A stretch of DNA of 64,000 nucleotides from Adiantum capillus-veneris (taxonomy: Eukaryota > Streptophyta > Polypodiopsida > Polypodiales > Pteridaceae). Shown here piece by piece: positions 1 through 11,081 of this stretch. The position numbers were made by a program, and so were the translations under genes. The notes beneath the pieces are model-generated. The model had not been told where the DNA came from. It was given only the letters and a program-made list of their open reading frames with translations, and ran no database searches. The DNA is taken from NCBI GenBank assembly GCA_014529385.2, contig CM043947.1, positions 97,498,036-97,562,035 of the forward strand. The letters run 5' to 3'. Positions within the stretch are counted from its first letter, which is position 1, and each line of letters starts with the position of its first letter.

Positions 1-1
1 A

Positions 2-1096
2 AAGCTATGTGGTATGTACGAGAAACAAAGTGCTGCTTCTCAGATTTACTGGCTCAAGAAATTGGTGGATTTGAAGATGAAGGAATGGACAGCCATGTCA
101 AATCATCTGAATGAATTTCACACAATTTTCAGTCAGTTAACAGCACAGGAGATAGTCTTTCCAGATTCAGTGAAGGCTATGTTTCTCTTAATCACTTTGC
201 CAGACAGTTGGGATACTTTTTGTACAGCGTTAAGTAATTCTGTCGCGCCAGAAGGTCTTACAAGTGCCAATGTAGAAGGCAGCTTGCTCACAGAGGAAGT
301 GAACAGGAAGAACATTGACAAAGGCAAAGGCAATAGTGCTTTGGTCGTTCGAGGGAGACAACAGTTTAAAGAGAAGAAGGGTAAGAAGGCACAAAACCGA
401 AGTAAGTCTCGTGATTCGAAGTCAAAGGATGACATAGAATGCTACCATTGTGGCAAGAAGGGTCACATGAAGCGAGACTGTACGAAGTGGAAACAAGAAA
501 AAGGAAAAACGAAGAGTTCTGAGCAAGATGGAAAGAAGAGTTCAGTGAAGATTGAAGAGGTGAATGTCAAAGGATCTGGTTCAGACAGTGATTCTGGTAT
601 AGCAGCTGGTGACATCTTCCTTACAAGCAATCTTGATTCTGTTTTCTTGACTGCAGAGTATGGACATGCTATGAGTGATTGGATTATCGACTCAGGGGCA
701 TCTTTACATGTTTCTCCGCACAAAGAGTGGTTTACATCATATGTGGCTACTGAAGATTATGTCAGACTTGGCAATGAGCACGTTTGTGACATACTTGGAG
801 TGGGAGATGTGCAGTTGAAGTTTCAGAATGGATCTTCTTTATGGCTCAAGAATGTCAGACATGTTCCAGCAATCCGAAAGAGCTTGATTAGTACAGGGAA
901 GTTGGATGATGCGGGTTATGTGACAGTTTTTGGGAATAGCGCTTGGAAGATCTCCAAAGGTTCGATGACTGTAGCACATGGCATCAAGTCAGGAACTCTG
1001 TACACTTTACATGTTTCAGAGGTTAAAAACCATGTAATTAATGTGATTGAGCAGCCAAGTGTGTCACTGTGGCATCGTAGGTTGGGACATATGTAA
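2..1096 (+). pseudogene. copia gag and protease part of polyprotein (5' truncated, ends at premature TAA)
   Basis: The frame is already open at the window edge. The N-terminal part is the alpha-helical copia gag (UBN2-like). A CCHC zinc knuckle (CYHCGKKGHMKRDC, CX2CX4HX4C) lies at 440-481 and would bind genomic RNA. It is followed by a Lys/Ser-rich linker and a retropepsin with catalytic Asp-Ser-Gly at 689-697 (context DWIIDSGASLHVS). The segment ends at TAA 1094-1096, which falls inside the His-Cys finger of integrase (H-x4-H just upstream, C-x2-C downstream). The stop is therefore a mutation and not a gag/pol boundary. Confidence 0.93.
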
Positions 1097-2188
1097 AAAA
1101 GAGGAATGGAAATACTTTCTCATTATGGTTATTTGCCTGGATTTTCATTTCAAGATTTTGAGTTTTGTGAGCATTGTGTTTATGGTAAGCAAACACAGGA
1201 ACCGCACAGATCAAAGAGGAATTGTAGGGACGAACGGTTAGCTCTTGTACACAGTGATCTATGCGGACCAATGCCTAGTTTGTCACTAGGGGGAGCAGCG
1301 TACTTTTGTACATTCATAGATGACTATTCTTGCAAAGTATGGGTTTACTTCTTGAAGCACAAGGATGAGGTGCTCAAGGTCTTTAAGACATTCTTGCAGC
1401 TGGTGGAGAATCAGAGTGGTCAGAAGTTGAAGTGCTTGAGAACTGACAATGGTGGAGAGTACGTTTCCAAAGCTTTTCAAGACTTTTGTGAAGCAAAAGG
1501 GATTAAGCGGGAACTTACTGCACCATATAATCCTTCACAGAATGGGGTTGCAGAACGTATGAATAGGACCATACAAGAGAAGGTCAGAAGCATGTTGTCA
1601 AATGCTGAGTTGCCTGATGGATTTTGGGCGGAAGCAGTGGCTACAGCAGTCCATTTGATCAACAAGTCTCCTAGTAGGGTTCTGGATAAGAGTGCAGTGG
1701 CCGAGATGCTATGGACAGGCAAGGCACCTTTGTATAAGCATCTCAGAGTCTTTGGTTGTGAATCTTTTAGCCATATTCCTAAGGAGTTCAGAAATAAGTT
1801 AGAACCAAAGAGCAAGAAGTGTATATTTCTTGGCTACGGAGAATCGGGCGAGATGGGTTACTGGCTTTGGGATCCTGAGTCCAGAAAGCTTATTCGTAGC
1901 AATGATGTGCATTTCAATGAAGCCAAGTTTCACGCTAATCCAAAGAAGACAGAGGAGATCAGAAGAGTTGTCTTCAGGGAAGATGGACCTAGTGATAGCA
2001 CATCAAGACAGCATGGTCAGGCTCAGGAACAGCCTATAGTGGCTAGAGAGGCAGAATCAGTTGTAGTGAGACGTTCTGAGCGTGTCTCCAAACCACCTGA
2101 TCGTTATGTGCCATCTCTAAATTATGTCATGCTCACAGATTGCGGAGAACCATCTTGTTACAAGGAAGCATTACAAGTGGTTGAATAA
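1097..2188 (+). pseudogene. copia integrase segment
   Basis: Same frame as the gag-protease segment, resuming after the TAA. The second half of the zinc finger (CEHC) is followed by the DDE core: Asp in HSDLCGP, Asp in LRTDNGGEY, and Glu in NGVAERMNR. All three acidic residues are present. The C-terminal part has the copia-type GKAPxxxHLRVFGC stretch and a Ser/Arg-rich tail before RT. In-frame stops TAA 2186-2188 and TAG 2210-2212 separate it from RT; both sit in a region that is normally coding. The stops imply an inactive copy. Confidence 0.93.
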
Positions 2189-3699
2189 AAAAAATGGCAG
2201 TTGGCCATGTAGTCAGAGATGACATCTCTGCATAAAAACCAGACATGGAAGTTGGTTAAATTACCACAGGGCAAAAAGGCTCTACCTTGTAAATGGGTTT
2301 ACAGGTATAAGAACACTGCTCATGATAGCCAGCCAAAGTACAAAGCAAGGCTTGTTGCCAAGGGCTTTAAGCAAGAACAAGGCATTGACTTTGATGAAGT
2401 CTTCTCTCCAGTGGTCAAGATGACTACATTGAGATGCTTTCTTGCATTGGTTGCTATATTGGATTTGGTGTTGCACCAAATGGATGTCAAGACAGCGTTC
2501 TTGCATGGTGATTTAGATGTGGAAATTTACATGCAGCAGCCAGAAGGGTTTGTTGAGAAAGGCATGGAACATTTGGTATGCCAGTTGTTAAAGAGTCTTT
2601 ATGGCTTAAAACAATCACTGAGGGCATGGTACCATAAGTTCCACCAGTTTATGATTTCTCAAGGCTACAAACGTAGTGAGTTCGATCACTGTCTATATAC
2701 AAAGAAGGCTAAGGATGGTAGTTGGCTGATCCTTATTTTGTATGTGGATGACATGTTGATTGCTGGCAAACACTTGGAAGAAATTTCAGCTTTGAAGTCA
2801 AAGATGGCAAAATCGTTTGACATGAAAGACATGGGTGAGGCAAGTCATATACTTGGTATGCGCATTGAGAGAGACAGATCAAAGAAGTTGATTTGGTTAT
2901 CTCAAACAGAGTATATTGACAAGGTTTTGCAACGTTTCAAAATGGAGAAGGGAAAGGCATTGAGTGTTCCATTGCCACCATATGTGAAACTTAGCAAACA
3001 AGATTGTCCTGTGTCTGAGGAAGAAAAGGCTGAAATGGATAAGATTCCATATGCGTCTGCAGTGGGTAGTTTGATGTATGCAATGATTGCTACACGTCCG
3101 GATATTGCATTTGCAGTGGGAGTGGTTAGCAGATATATGTAAATCCCGACAAGAAACATTGGGAGGCAGTGAAAGGTATCATGAGATACTTAAAACATAC
3201 AAAGAGTATGCGCATATGCTATGGTAGTCAGGATTTGAGTGTCAGAGGATACACTGACTCAGATTATGCAGGAGACTTGGATAAGAGGAGATCTACATCA
3301 GGCTATGTCTTTACATTGGCTGTAGGTGCCATATCATGGCGATCTCGATTACAAGATTGTGTTACGCAGTCTACTACAGAAGCTGAGTATGTTGCAACAA
3401 ATGAGGCATGCAAAGAAGCTATTTGGCTTGGTAGATTGGTTGCAGACTTGGGAATCAAAGTAGATATGCCAGAGTTATATTGTGATAGTCAAAGTGCTAT
3501 ACAATTGGCAAAGAATCCAGTGTTCCATTCGAAGACTAAGAATATTGATGTCAAATATCACTTCATTAGGGAAGTACTTGAAGACAAGCAGATACAACTG
3601 CTGAAGATCCACACCAAGGACAATCCTGCTGATCTACTCACAAAGGGACTTCCAGGAGAGGGCTTTGTGCATTGTCGTGAGTTATTGGGCATTGGATAG
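2189..3699 (+). pseudogene. copia reverse transcriptase and RNase H segment
   Basis: RT opens with the NQTWKLV...PCKWVYRYK block typical of copia, then DVKTAFLHGDL and the catalytic YVDD at 2741-2752. A one-base deletion near 3141 (after RYM) shifts the frame between RT and RNase H. The RNase H part is intact from 3169: YTDSDYAGD, STTEAEYVA and LYCDSQSAI carry the acidic active-site residues. It ends with the copia C-terminal ADLLTKGLP block and a TAG at 3697. RT and RNase H would copy element RNA into cDNA in virus-like particles. Confidence 0.94.
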
Positions 3700-3772
3700 A
3701 TGGCAGCCATGTAAATCTTTGTACATTTATGTTCATAGATTTACAGTTACTTAAAGTGCCACATTGGACTTT

Positions 3773-3783
3773 AAGTGGGAGGT
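3773..3783 (+). other. polypurine tract of copia element
   Basis: Purine-rich AAGTGGGAGGT lies directly before the LTR start TGTTGGGATT. It would prime plus-strand DNA synthesis. Its position, 73 bp after the end of RNase H, is normal for copia. Confidence 0.8.
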
Positions 3784-4116
3784 TGTTGGGATTAAAGCCC
3801 AAGTGGCCTCTTATGCGGATATGGCTGGCCGCCCGCCTAACTCACTTCCCTCTAACTCTTTGTATATACTAACTTATACTTTGTGAATACTAAGGTATTG
3901 GGAGATAACCCTTCTAACAGCTCTCTGCGTACTATACTGTGTAGGCTCACTCTGTGTGTGTGTGTGAGAGAGTCGACCCACGCTCCGCTCCGCGACTTCA
4001 CTAATTGTATTGTAACTGTAGGAGGAATCGAAGGAATTCAAGTGGCGGTGCAGTAACAATAGTGTTATTGGTTCCCTTTGGGATCCAGTTCTTTGTGATT
4101 ACTGGCCGCCGCTACA
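3784..4116 (+). repeat. 3' LTR of copia element (~333 bp)
   Basis: It starts TGTTGGGATT right after the polypurine tract and ends with CA in GCTACA, giving the TG...CA ends of an LTR. It carries a TATA-like TTTGTATATACTA near 3860 and a short TG/AG run near 3955. The partner 5' LTR is outside the window, so the right edge is inferred from the CA end and from the change to unrelated minus-strand coding sequence. Confidence 0.75.
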
Positions 4117-4238
4117 TTGATCCTGCTTGTTTGGGAACCCATACTTTTCCTTGCTTTGTTTTTGTTTGAAGAGACTTCTTTGGGTGAGTCTTCAGTGGTC
4201 TTTGCTTCAGCTCTTCTACTTTGGTTTGGCGACAAGAT

Positions 4239-5385
4239 TTAGGCTTTGGGAGTTGATGCTCTTATTGTTTTGGAATCCAAATGAACTACTGACCTCTTTG
4301 TGCTTGAATCAACTTCTTTGAAACCCAAATCTGAGTTGTGGAAGCTTGCAACTTTGGGATTTTTTTGAGACTTTCTTGCATGTTTCAAATGTTTTTCTTT
4401 TGGTGTCGGATCACGTGGTTCTTCATTAGAGATCTTCATCTTCTTGATCCATACATGTTTTTGGCCAATCTGGCTCTTTGGTATCCAGATTTGTCAAAAT
4501 TTTTGGTTCTGACTTGTTGTTCTTTGCTTCTGGCCTTCTTTGGTTGTTACGGAAGCTGCTAGTGATGGTGACGACCTAAGTTGCTCGTAGGGAATGTCAT
4601 AAGAATCATCACTATTGCTGCTATCCTCAGCAAGGTTCAATTCTATCACTTTCTCTTTGTGGTTTGGATGGTTATGGAAAGTGACTATCTGCTTGCTCTT
4701 CGTTTGTTGTTCTAGGATGACTTTTCTATCCACTTGATTAGAGAGTTGTTAGCTCGTTGACATGGCTGTGCTCTTCTTGGTTGAGTCGTTTCTTCATGTA
4801 TGGGAGCCACGTATGAGGATGCTTGTTGCTCTTGCGTTTTCATCAAGGATTTTGAAATCCACTTCTGATGCACTTCATGCTTGTAGTAGTGACACTGGTT
4901 CTTATTTTTTTGATCTAGACAATCATAAAACCAACATTAGTTAAAGTTTTGTTTATGTCACCTACTGGGTCGTTCAGTTTTCCGTTGTTGATATCTTCTT
5001 GAAGCTCCAAATGTTCTACAGAGTCATAGAACTCGTATTATTCTTCGTCTTTGTTTTCTTGGATTACACTCACTGCAAAGTAAGGAATGACATCAAAGCC
5101 ATCTTCATCACAAAACTTCGTTGTTGGACTTTCTTGAATAGTACACACATCAAGAGTAGCCAAGATGTGTTCCCATCCACGTGGCTCTAATTCTTCCTCA
5201 AGAAAGGGTTTTGGGATATAATCCTCATATTCAATTGCCCTTTCTAGGATGACTTCCCCTAGTGTTAAGCTTCTGCATTGTGAAGCTCCACATATCAGCA
5301 GTTCTTTAGGCTTTCCCAACCATGCTGGAAGTTCTGATCCTGCTACAGTAGCGGAATCAAACTCCTCCATAGGTGTTCTCATCAC
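4239..5385 (-). pseudogene. gypsy post-protease linker remnants
   Basis: Three minus-strand pieces in different frames (5038-5385, 4494-4733, 4239-4439). The first contains WEHILATLD, matching WVHLAATID after the protease of the 13.4-kb element. The second is Ser/Asp-rich (EDSSNSDDSYD), like that element's acidic linker. Frameshifts separate the pieces. Sequence similarity stops at the copia LTR. Confidence 0.6.
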
Positions 5386-5473
5386 ATCCTTGGTCCTTCA
5401 AGTTTATCCTTGTCGTGGTTTCCATATGTCTCAGGTAGATATGGTCATAACCCCAATCTTGGACCATTTTCAG

Positions 5474-6373
5474 TCACATGAATGGTCTTCCTAGAATGAT
5501 ATCATAGTTGTTCTTCTTGCCAAAGTCAACAATAGAAAAGGTTTGCTCAAATTGAATGCCACAAGAGGTAACAACCACTTTTTCTAGCAGTCCTATGGGC
5601 CTTTCCATGTGTCCATCTCTGCAAGTTGCAGTTTCATACCTTGTAGCCCTCACTGCTAGTTTTCCCCATTTTTTCCAGACCTCTTTTGCTGCAATGGAAA
5701 CACCCACTCCATTGTCAAGGATTGCCATGGTTTTCACACCTTAGAATTCCACAGGAAGAGTGATGTTCCCATTTTCTCCCTCATAATACTCACCTACCTT
5801 GTTTATTGGAACTGGCCTACTGTTTAGCTGAGGCATTTCAAGATCTCTGATCCCTTCCTCAATTTGAGTCATTCGTTTTTTAACACCAAATTTTCCTAAG
5901 CATTTTCCCACAGTAGCCCACATGTTTGGTCGTATTCTTAGCAACTCAGCTAACATTATCGTACAAGTGAATGGGGTAGATAGAATATCTATCAGCCCTT
6001 TTGAATCAATGACCTTCTTGGGAGACAGTCTATGTGATGGGACTGCAATAACATCAGACTTGGCCTCGTACTCTCCCGTATAGGATGGTAGTGTTCTTAG
6101 TGAGTGGGGTTGACTGTCCATAGACTGTACAGATCCTTTGTCTCCCCAATACAATTCCACTTCTAGATTCATTTGAGATCCAATCTCAATTTCCTCTATT
6201 GGTGGAAGAGGCACTCCTCTTCCATCAATCGTTTGGTTTACTCGTCTACTTAGATCACTCGTTTCATTGGCCTCTCTGACTTGTTTCCACAATTTTTCGA
6301 GATCATCTATGTCTTTACAACTCTCAGGTATGTTTATGTGAAATCCCTTGGAAGAGTTATCTATGGTATTCAA
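5474..6373 (-). pseudogene. gypsy aspartic protease region
   Basis: Two open stretches in one minus frame, split by a TAA near 5739. The upstream half contains the KVGEYYEGENGNITLPVEF block. The downstream half begins with the retropepsin active site, Asp-Asn-Gly in AILDNGVGVSI, and ends with IILGRPFM, the usual C-terminal retropepsin strand. The equivalent domain in the 13.4-kb element reads ILDGGAGVSI. The protease would process the polyprotein; the internal stop makes this copy defective. Confidence 0.82.
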
Positions 6374-6573
6374 AACTATTCTTGTCTCTAATGTGGAGTC
6401 CTTGAACTTTGGTCCGTGCTCATGGCTGGAATCTAGCTCGTTTCATTCCTAGTTTGGTGGGATTACTGGTGCAGGTAGAATAGGGATCACACCCTCAGGT
6501 TTTCCAACTTGTGGTTCTAGTAAATCTTGGGCTTTTTGAATCATTTTCTTGCACATTTCAAGCCTGTCCTTTT

Positions 6574-7240
6574 CTAGTTCCAATATAGATAGGTCATCCA
6601 TCTTTGTTCTTGGGTTTGGTTGTTCGTGAGCTGTGTTTCATAGTCTTTTAGGAGGTCATCTAAATGCTCATTAACATTATCGACCAACACTGATCCTCCT
6701 GAGCTAGAACTTCTTGGCTCACTCTCCATTGATGGTTGATCTGTTGGAGGTTGAGATGCCTTTGCAAGAGAAGATGCAACCCTTTCCTCATGTTGTCTTA
6801 TCTTTTCTTCAGCTTGGGTAAGTTTCTTAGCTAGGGATTGCTGCTCTCGTTTTCTATGTTCTTTCATCCTAGCCTTTCTAGCTTTCCAGCTGTTCCGTTT
6901 GCTCTTGGTTTTTTGACTAGGTGGGTCGGTCATTGGGTCACCCGTCTCTTGACTCGCACCAGTTTTTGTTTTCTCTGTCTCTAGGTTCTCAGCTTCTTTT
7001 CGAGCTTGCGCTCTCGTAACTACTTGAACTAGTACGACGTTTTCCTTTTCCGAGCTACTAGGTAAGTGAACAATTCCTGAGAAATTTTTTGTGATCTTTC
7101 TGACTCGGTTAGGGTTTTTTGGACAGTTGGGAATCAAGTGAATGACACCATAGTCAAGAAAATGGGCATTCACTTGAGTGATCTCCGTTTGAAGACATTG
7201 TTTGACCAAGTGGTTGTCATGGCTTTTGTGACAATCTATA
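6574..7240 (-). pseudogene. gypsy gag C-terminal region with decayed zinc knuckle and basic linker
   Basis: Near 7209-7240 the minus strand reads C-x2-S-x3-H-x4-C. This is the same CX2CX3HX4C spacing as the first knuckle of the 13.4-kb element, with the second Cys lost. A second, more decayed finger (H-x4-C) follows. Next come a VVTRAQAR motif, found before the protease in many gypsy polyproteins, a Lys/Arg-rich coiled-coil-like stretch, and an acidic tail. It ends at a stop near 6574. Confidence 0.6.
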
Positions 7241-7364
7241 TCTCCGGTTGAGGAGACTCTTCTTCCAATTCCTCTTGGATTTAAACAGACTCTGACCTAG
7301 CTAAGCCTCTATTAGAAATGAACCACAATGTCCTTTCGTCCATCTCGTATCTTCTTTCTTCAGG

Positions 7365-7694
7365 TCAAAATGCAAGAGGTGGAGGTTGTACATGCCTCAC
7401 CATTTCGTGTGTTCTTATCTTCAGACGCTTCAAAGGGTAGTACCTGCTTTGAATGCTATAACACATTGTAGCTTGTACTAGCGCATGTTTGGTAGATGCT
7501 TCCATCATCGGCATGTATCTCATGTCTGTAGGCATTCTAGCACATGGAACTGGAGGTATTTGTCCGAAAAGTTGTGGCTTTGCAACTCCCACTGGTCCTA
7601 GCGCATTCCCCATAGCATATCTAGGTGGAGTATATCTAGGTGGAGTAGGTGCTACTGGAAAAGGCTGTACATACCTTTCCCTAGCATATTCCAT
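7365..7694 (-). pseudogene. gypsy gag fragment, proline-rich
   Basis: About 109 codons rich in Pro, Tyr and Met (repeated PPRYTPPRYAMG), in a different frame from its upstream neighbour. A similar Pro/Tyr-rich block precedes the gag core in the 13.4-kb element (near 43.1-43.4 kb). This supports shared ancestry but not a specific function. Confidence 0.4.
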
Positions 7695-7737
7695 TCAGTA
7701 GTAACACTCTTCTCTCGTATGGTTTGTCCATTTTATC

Positions 7738-8505
7738 TCAATTTTTGCACCATAGAGGTTCTTGGAGGTTGGATTTAACTAGAGGAGCAAGTCTCTGAGC
7801 TAATCCTTCTATAAGCTTCATTTGCTCACTAGATACCTCTGGCTTTATTGTGGGTTGGGTTCTTGGTGAATCACTCCTGTGAGAAGATATGTCACTCTCA
7901 GTAGCATATCTTCTCAAGGTTCTGCTCTTATTTGGATAGAAGTTAGTTATAGGGGGTGGTGATGGTACATATGGTCCTGTTGTGGCCATAATTCCACCTC
8001 TATAAAAGTCATGCTCTATGGTTGCATGTGGGTACAACCATGGTCCATTAGGAAGATTCACTTGAGGAGGCATGTCTGCCATCTCTGTGATCATTTCATC
8101 TCTCGTTATCGATCTAGAACGGAATCCAGGTGGCTCCCTTTTTGGAATTCTCGTATTTGGTGAAGGTATCTGTGGTCCTTCATTGACCAAATATCCACCT
8201 CTTTCTAGTGCATTGCATGGGTTTGTGTCAAAATGTGGATAGATTGGTATTTTAACACTTCTAGCTTGGCTTGCCATACCTCTGGATATACCTACAAAAG
8301 AATTGGTAGATTGGATTTGCATCCTGTTGAACTTAGCTTCCTTAATGTTAGGCCCACTCAATACTCTCAAGATAGTCCTTAATAAGAACCTTTGGCCGTT
8401 GATTAGGTCTCTAAAAGTCAAGAATTTGTGAGTCTTTCGGTCTCTAGAAACTAGATCTGGGTACCCTAATAGTTTGGATTTAGGAAACTTGGGAAAATTC
8501 AACAA
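7738..8505 (-). pseudogene. gypsy gag-like N-terminal fragment
   Basis: Open stretch of about 255 codons rich in Pro, Arg and Ser, ending TAG. No Retrotrans_gag core is obvious. It precedes the zinc-finger and protease parts on the same strand, which is why I place it as gag or leader of the same element. It could also be spurious coding in a degraded leader. Confidence 0.45.
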
Positions 8506-8510
8506 GCTTT

Positions 8511-10450
8511 CTTCCTAGCTATACATGACTCAATTTGGAGTTGTCTATCAAAAGTTAGAGCAGCTTTGGTGAACTGCACTTGAAACAACACTTAAAACAG
8601 TTTCAGGACCGAGGATTTTTGCTTGTATCTTGACCAAATATGACCCAAATTTGTTGAAATTTGGTCACTAGGCTTAGTTTACAGTGCTTAACACTTCTAG
8701 AAGCTCACTGTGAGTTTTCACCTCCAAATTAGGACTAGAGACATCATACGCATATGAAGTCTATGTGCTCAAAATTTGACAAAATTTGGGTTGTAAGCTC
8801 TCCTTGATGTGCTCTACCCACTGGTGTGCTCAATTTGTGAATTTGACCTTATTTTGTCACTTGAGACATTATACACATATAAAGTCTTTTGTGGCAGAAT
8901 GAGGTGACTTTTGTTCCATTGATTCCTTATTGCTCAAGCAACTCTCAACCAATTTTAGAATTCAATTTGGATAATTTTTGAGCAATTTAAGAACAATACA
9001 GGCCTGAATCTGCATTTTTGTCTTTTGCTCTTTGCAAGCCCAAATGAGCTCCAAATTCTATGAAATTTTCACCAGGGACTTCTTTTATGCTCTAGGACAC
9101 TGAAGTATACTCAAATGTCTGATTTGACACAAATCTGGCCTATGAGACTTCATACGCGTATAAAATATTTTTGCTCATATTTCACTTTTATTTCTACCCA
9201 AGGTACTCCTTGATGCATACAACAAGAATATGTGATTACAACAAAATTTGGATGTCAAAATTGCTCAAAATCACCTCTTTTTCACCTTTTCAGTCTTGTA
9301 TCTGCAAAGTCTCTTTAAATGCAAAAGTATATGTCCAAATGAGATGAAATTTTGTGATCAAAATTAACACATCATTTCCCAATCCCCTATGTGGTCAAAA
9401 GTGAAATTTGACTTTGAGATCTGGCCTTGACACTTCATACGCTTATAAAGTCTATGTGCTCAAAATTGCATAGAATTTGGTTTATGAGCTTGTCTTGTTG
9501 TGCTCAACATCCTGGTATGCTCAAATCTCAATTTTGGTCTCTAAAAGTGCCCTTTAGACTTCATACACGTATGATGTCTTATTGGTCAGAATGAAGTGAA
9601 TTTCACTCCAAAGGTTCCTCACTATACTGGCAACTCACATCAAGTTTCAAAATGATGATTTTTTGGACAAAACGCCATCACAGGCATTACCCAAGTGTTT
9701 AGCACTGGTTTTTAAGCACTTCTATCAATTTTCATGCAAAAATGTGTTCAGAATCTCAAGCTTCTCTTTTTTACATTTCTGACACTGCGTCTTTTGTCTT
9801 TTGGGTGTCAAGAGTTGGTCAAAACTCAAGTTTCAATGTATACTTAGGGTAAAACCCCCCTTCTGAACACACCTGGTGTAGTCAGATTTTCAAAGTTTTG
9901 TCTCAGGATGGTGCTGGAGACTTTATACGCATATAAATTCTACTATCTCAGATTCCAGATCTGTTTCTATTCTATGTTCCCCTTATCATTAACAACATGT
10001 ACATGCGTTTACAACAAAATTTAAAGCTCCAAAGTGCTCACAAACCCAAGTTTTTGCTTTTTTAGTGAGAACCACTCTATCTTTTGTCTTTTGGTCCCCA
10101 AATCATGCCAAAAATCCCCACTGACATAGATGACACGATAGGCACACGGAGGAAACCTCTCTAGCTTGTCAAGCTGAGACCATCCTACACATACAACAAT
10201 CTAAAAAGGCCAACTAAACCACATTCTAGAATCTAACTACTCTCAACTACACCACCTAATCCACATACACACAAACGGAATGAAACTCATCAGATCATGC
10301 CAGGATCATACAAAACTCAAGGAACACCATCTCCTCACTAGGATACACCTGCCCCTAAGCCTCTACACTCAAAATCCTAGCTCTAGACCCATCTGCCAAA
10401 ACCGCATATAAGGACAACCGGATTTCAAAAGTGCCCAAAATTGAAATCTA
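8511..10450. other. non-coding AT-rich stretch with recurrent short motif
   Basis: No credible ORF. It may be the LTR or leader of the minus-strand gypsy to its left. A motif close to CTTCATACGCRTATAAAGTCT occurs six times at about 8741, 8865, 9145, 9429, 9557 and 9918, often followed by TGTGCTCAAAATT. No clean tandem period is seen. No LTR ends could be fixed. Confidence 0.6.
8741..9945. repeat. six dispersed copies of a ~20-bp TTCATACGCRTATAAAG motif
   Basis: The copies share a near-palindromic core (ATACGCGTAT-like) followed by AAAGTCT or a variant. Spacings are roughly 124, 280, 284, 128 and 361 bp, suggesting degraded repeat units of about 400 bp with two motif positions each. Function is unknown; the AT-rich core could be promoter-like inside an LTR. 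Confidence 0.55.
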
Positions 10451-11012
10451 TGAGTACCTATGCATAGATTATGTTGCTACAATTATAATGACTACTTGCA
10501 GGAAGAATTTGGACATCATTTGATATACTTATAACCGCAAATAGCTCATAGATGCATGAGCGTGTTTGCTCTGTTCCGCGAGGAATGCTTGGCATTGTCA
10601 TGTAGCTCTTGCAGAGGCTAGCGCGATGGTGCAGTTGGATCTCCAATGTGATGAACGAGTGGGGAGTTGTGTCAGAATGAAGCTCATGCTCTCTCTCTCT
10701 CTCTTCCTCTCTCACACAAAGTAGACGACAACATTAAAACTATGATTATGATAAAAGTTGTTTTTACAAAAATGACCTAGGTACCTTATATACTAAAGTC
10801 ACCTTAGGCTAACCAAAAATAGAGTTTGAGGGGTCATATGGCTTTGTATTTACAATCTGTAAGTGCCATTGCACACCGGCTTCTGCAACTAGACTACCTA
10901 CTTATTAGAAATGATGTTTATAACCATAATCTACAGCATTTAATAACTCTTGGAGAATAAGGCTTTGGTATGGAAATTGCTTCATGTCGTGTTGTTGACC
11001 TTGCCGTCAACA
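10451..11012 (-). repeat. putative LTR (minus orientation) next to polypurine tract
   Basis: Reading the minus strand, a purine run at 11013-11024 is followed at 11012 by TGTTGACGGC, a typical LTR start. The far end is not fixed; 10451 is a guess where TG (plus strand) begins a sequence change. The segment contains a CT microsatellite near 10691. No partner LTR was found in the window. Confidence 0.4.
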
Positions 11013-11024
11013 CTCCCCCCCTCC
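11013..11024 (-). other. polypurine tract (minus strand)
   Basis: GGAGGGGGGGAG on the minus strand, immediately before the LTR-like start. It is preceded by an open frame ending in [11 protein letters not shown]-stop that runs into the tract. The same arrangement (RGRQELEGGEC-stop) recurs at 11815-11825. Confidence 0.6.
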
Positions 11025-11081
11025 GCAATCATGTCGTCCCTGACATGATCTGGTTGTCGATGTTGGTGTGGTCTTTGTTGT

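Larger units (their letters stand above)
1..4116 (+). mobile_element. Ty1/copia LTR retrotransposon, 5' end outside window
   Basis: Domain order is gag zinc knuckle, aspartic protease, integrase, reverse transcriptase, RNase H, polypurine tract and 3' LTR, which is the Ty1/copia order (integrase before RT). The window opens inside gag, so the 5' LTR and primer-binding site are missing. The coding frame is continuous apart from three in-frame stops (1094, 2186, 2210) and one frameshift near 3141, so this copy cannot make a full polyprotein. Its right end abuts coding remnants of an older minus-strand gypsy element, which suggests a nested insertion. The lineage within copia is not resolved by eye. 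Confidence 0.95.
4117..8510 (-). mobile_element. degraded Ty3/gypsy gag-protease region, cut by the copia insertion
   Basis: Minus-strand fragments run from a proline-rich gag-like part (8505) through a protease (5.5-6.4 kb) to an acidic post-protease linker (4.2-5.4 kb). They match in order and in local wording the 42-47 kb part of the 13.4-kb element, for example the 'inE.GqYfEG...tLP' block before the protease and a similar 'W.H..AT.D' block after it. RT should follow but the copia LTR begins at 4116, so the rest probably lies beyond the copia element, left of the window. At least four frameshifts and several stops mark it as old. Confidence 0.8.
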
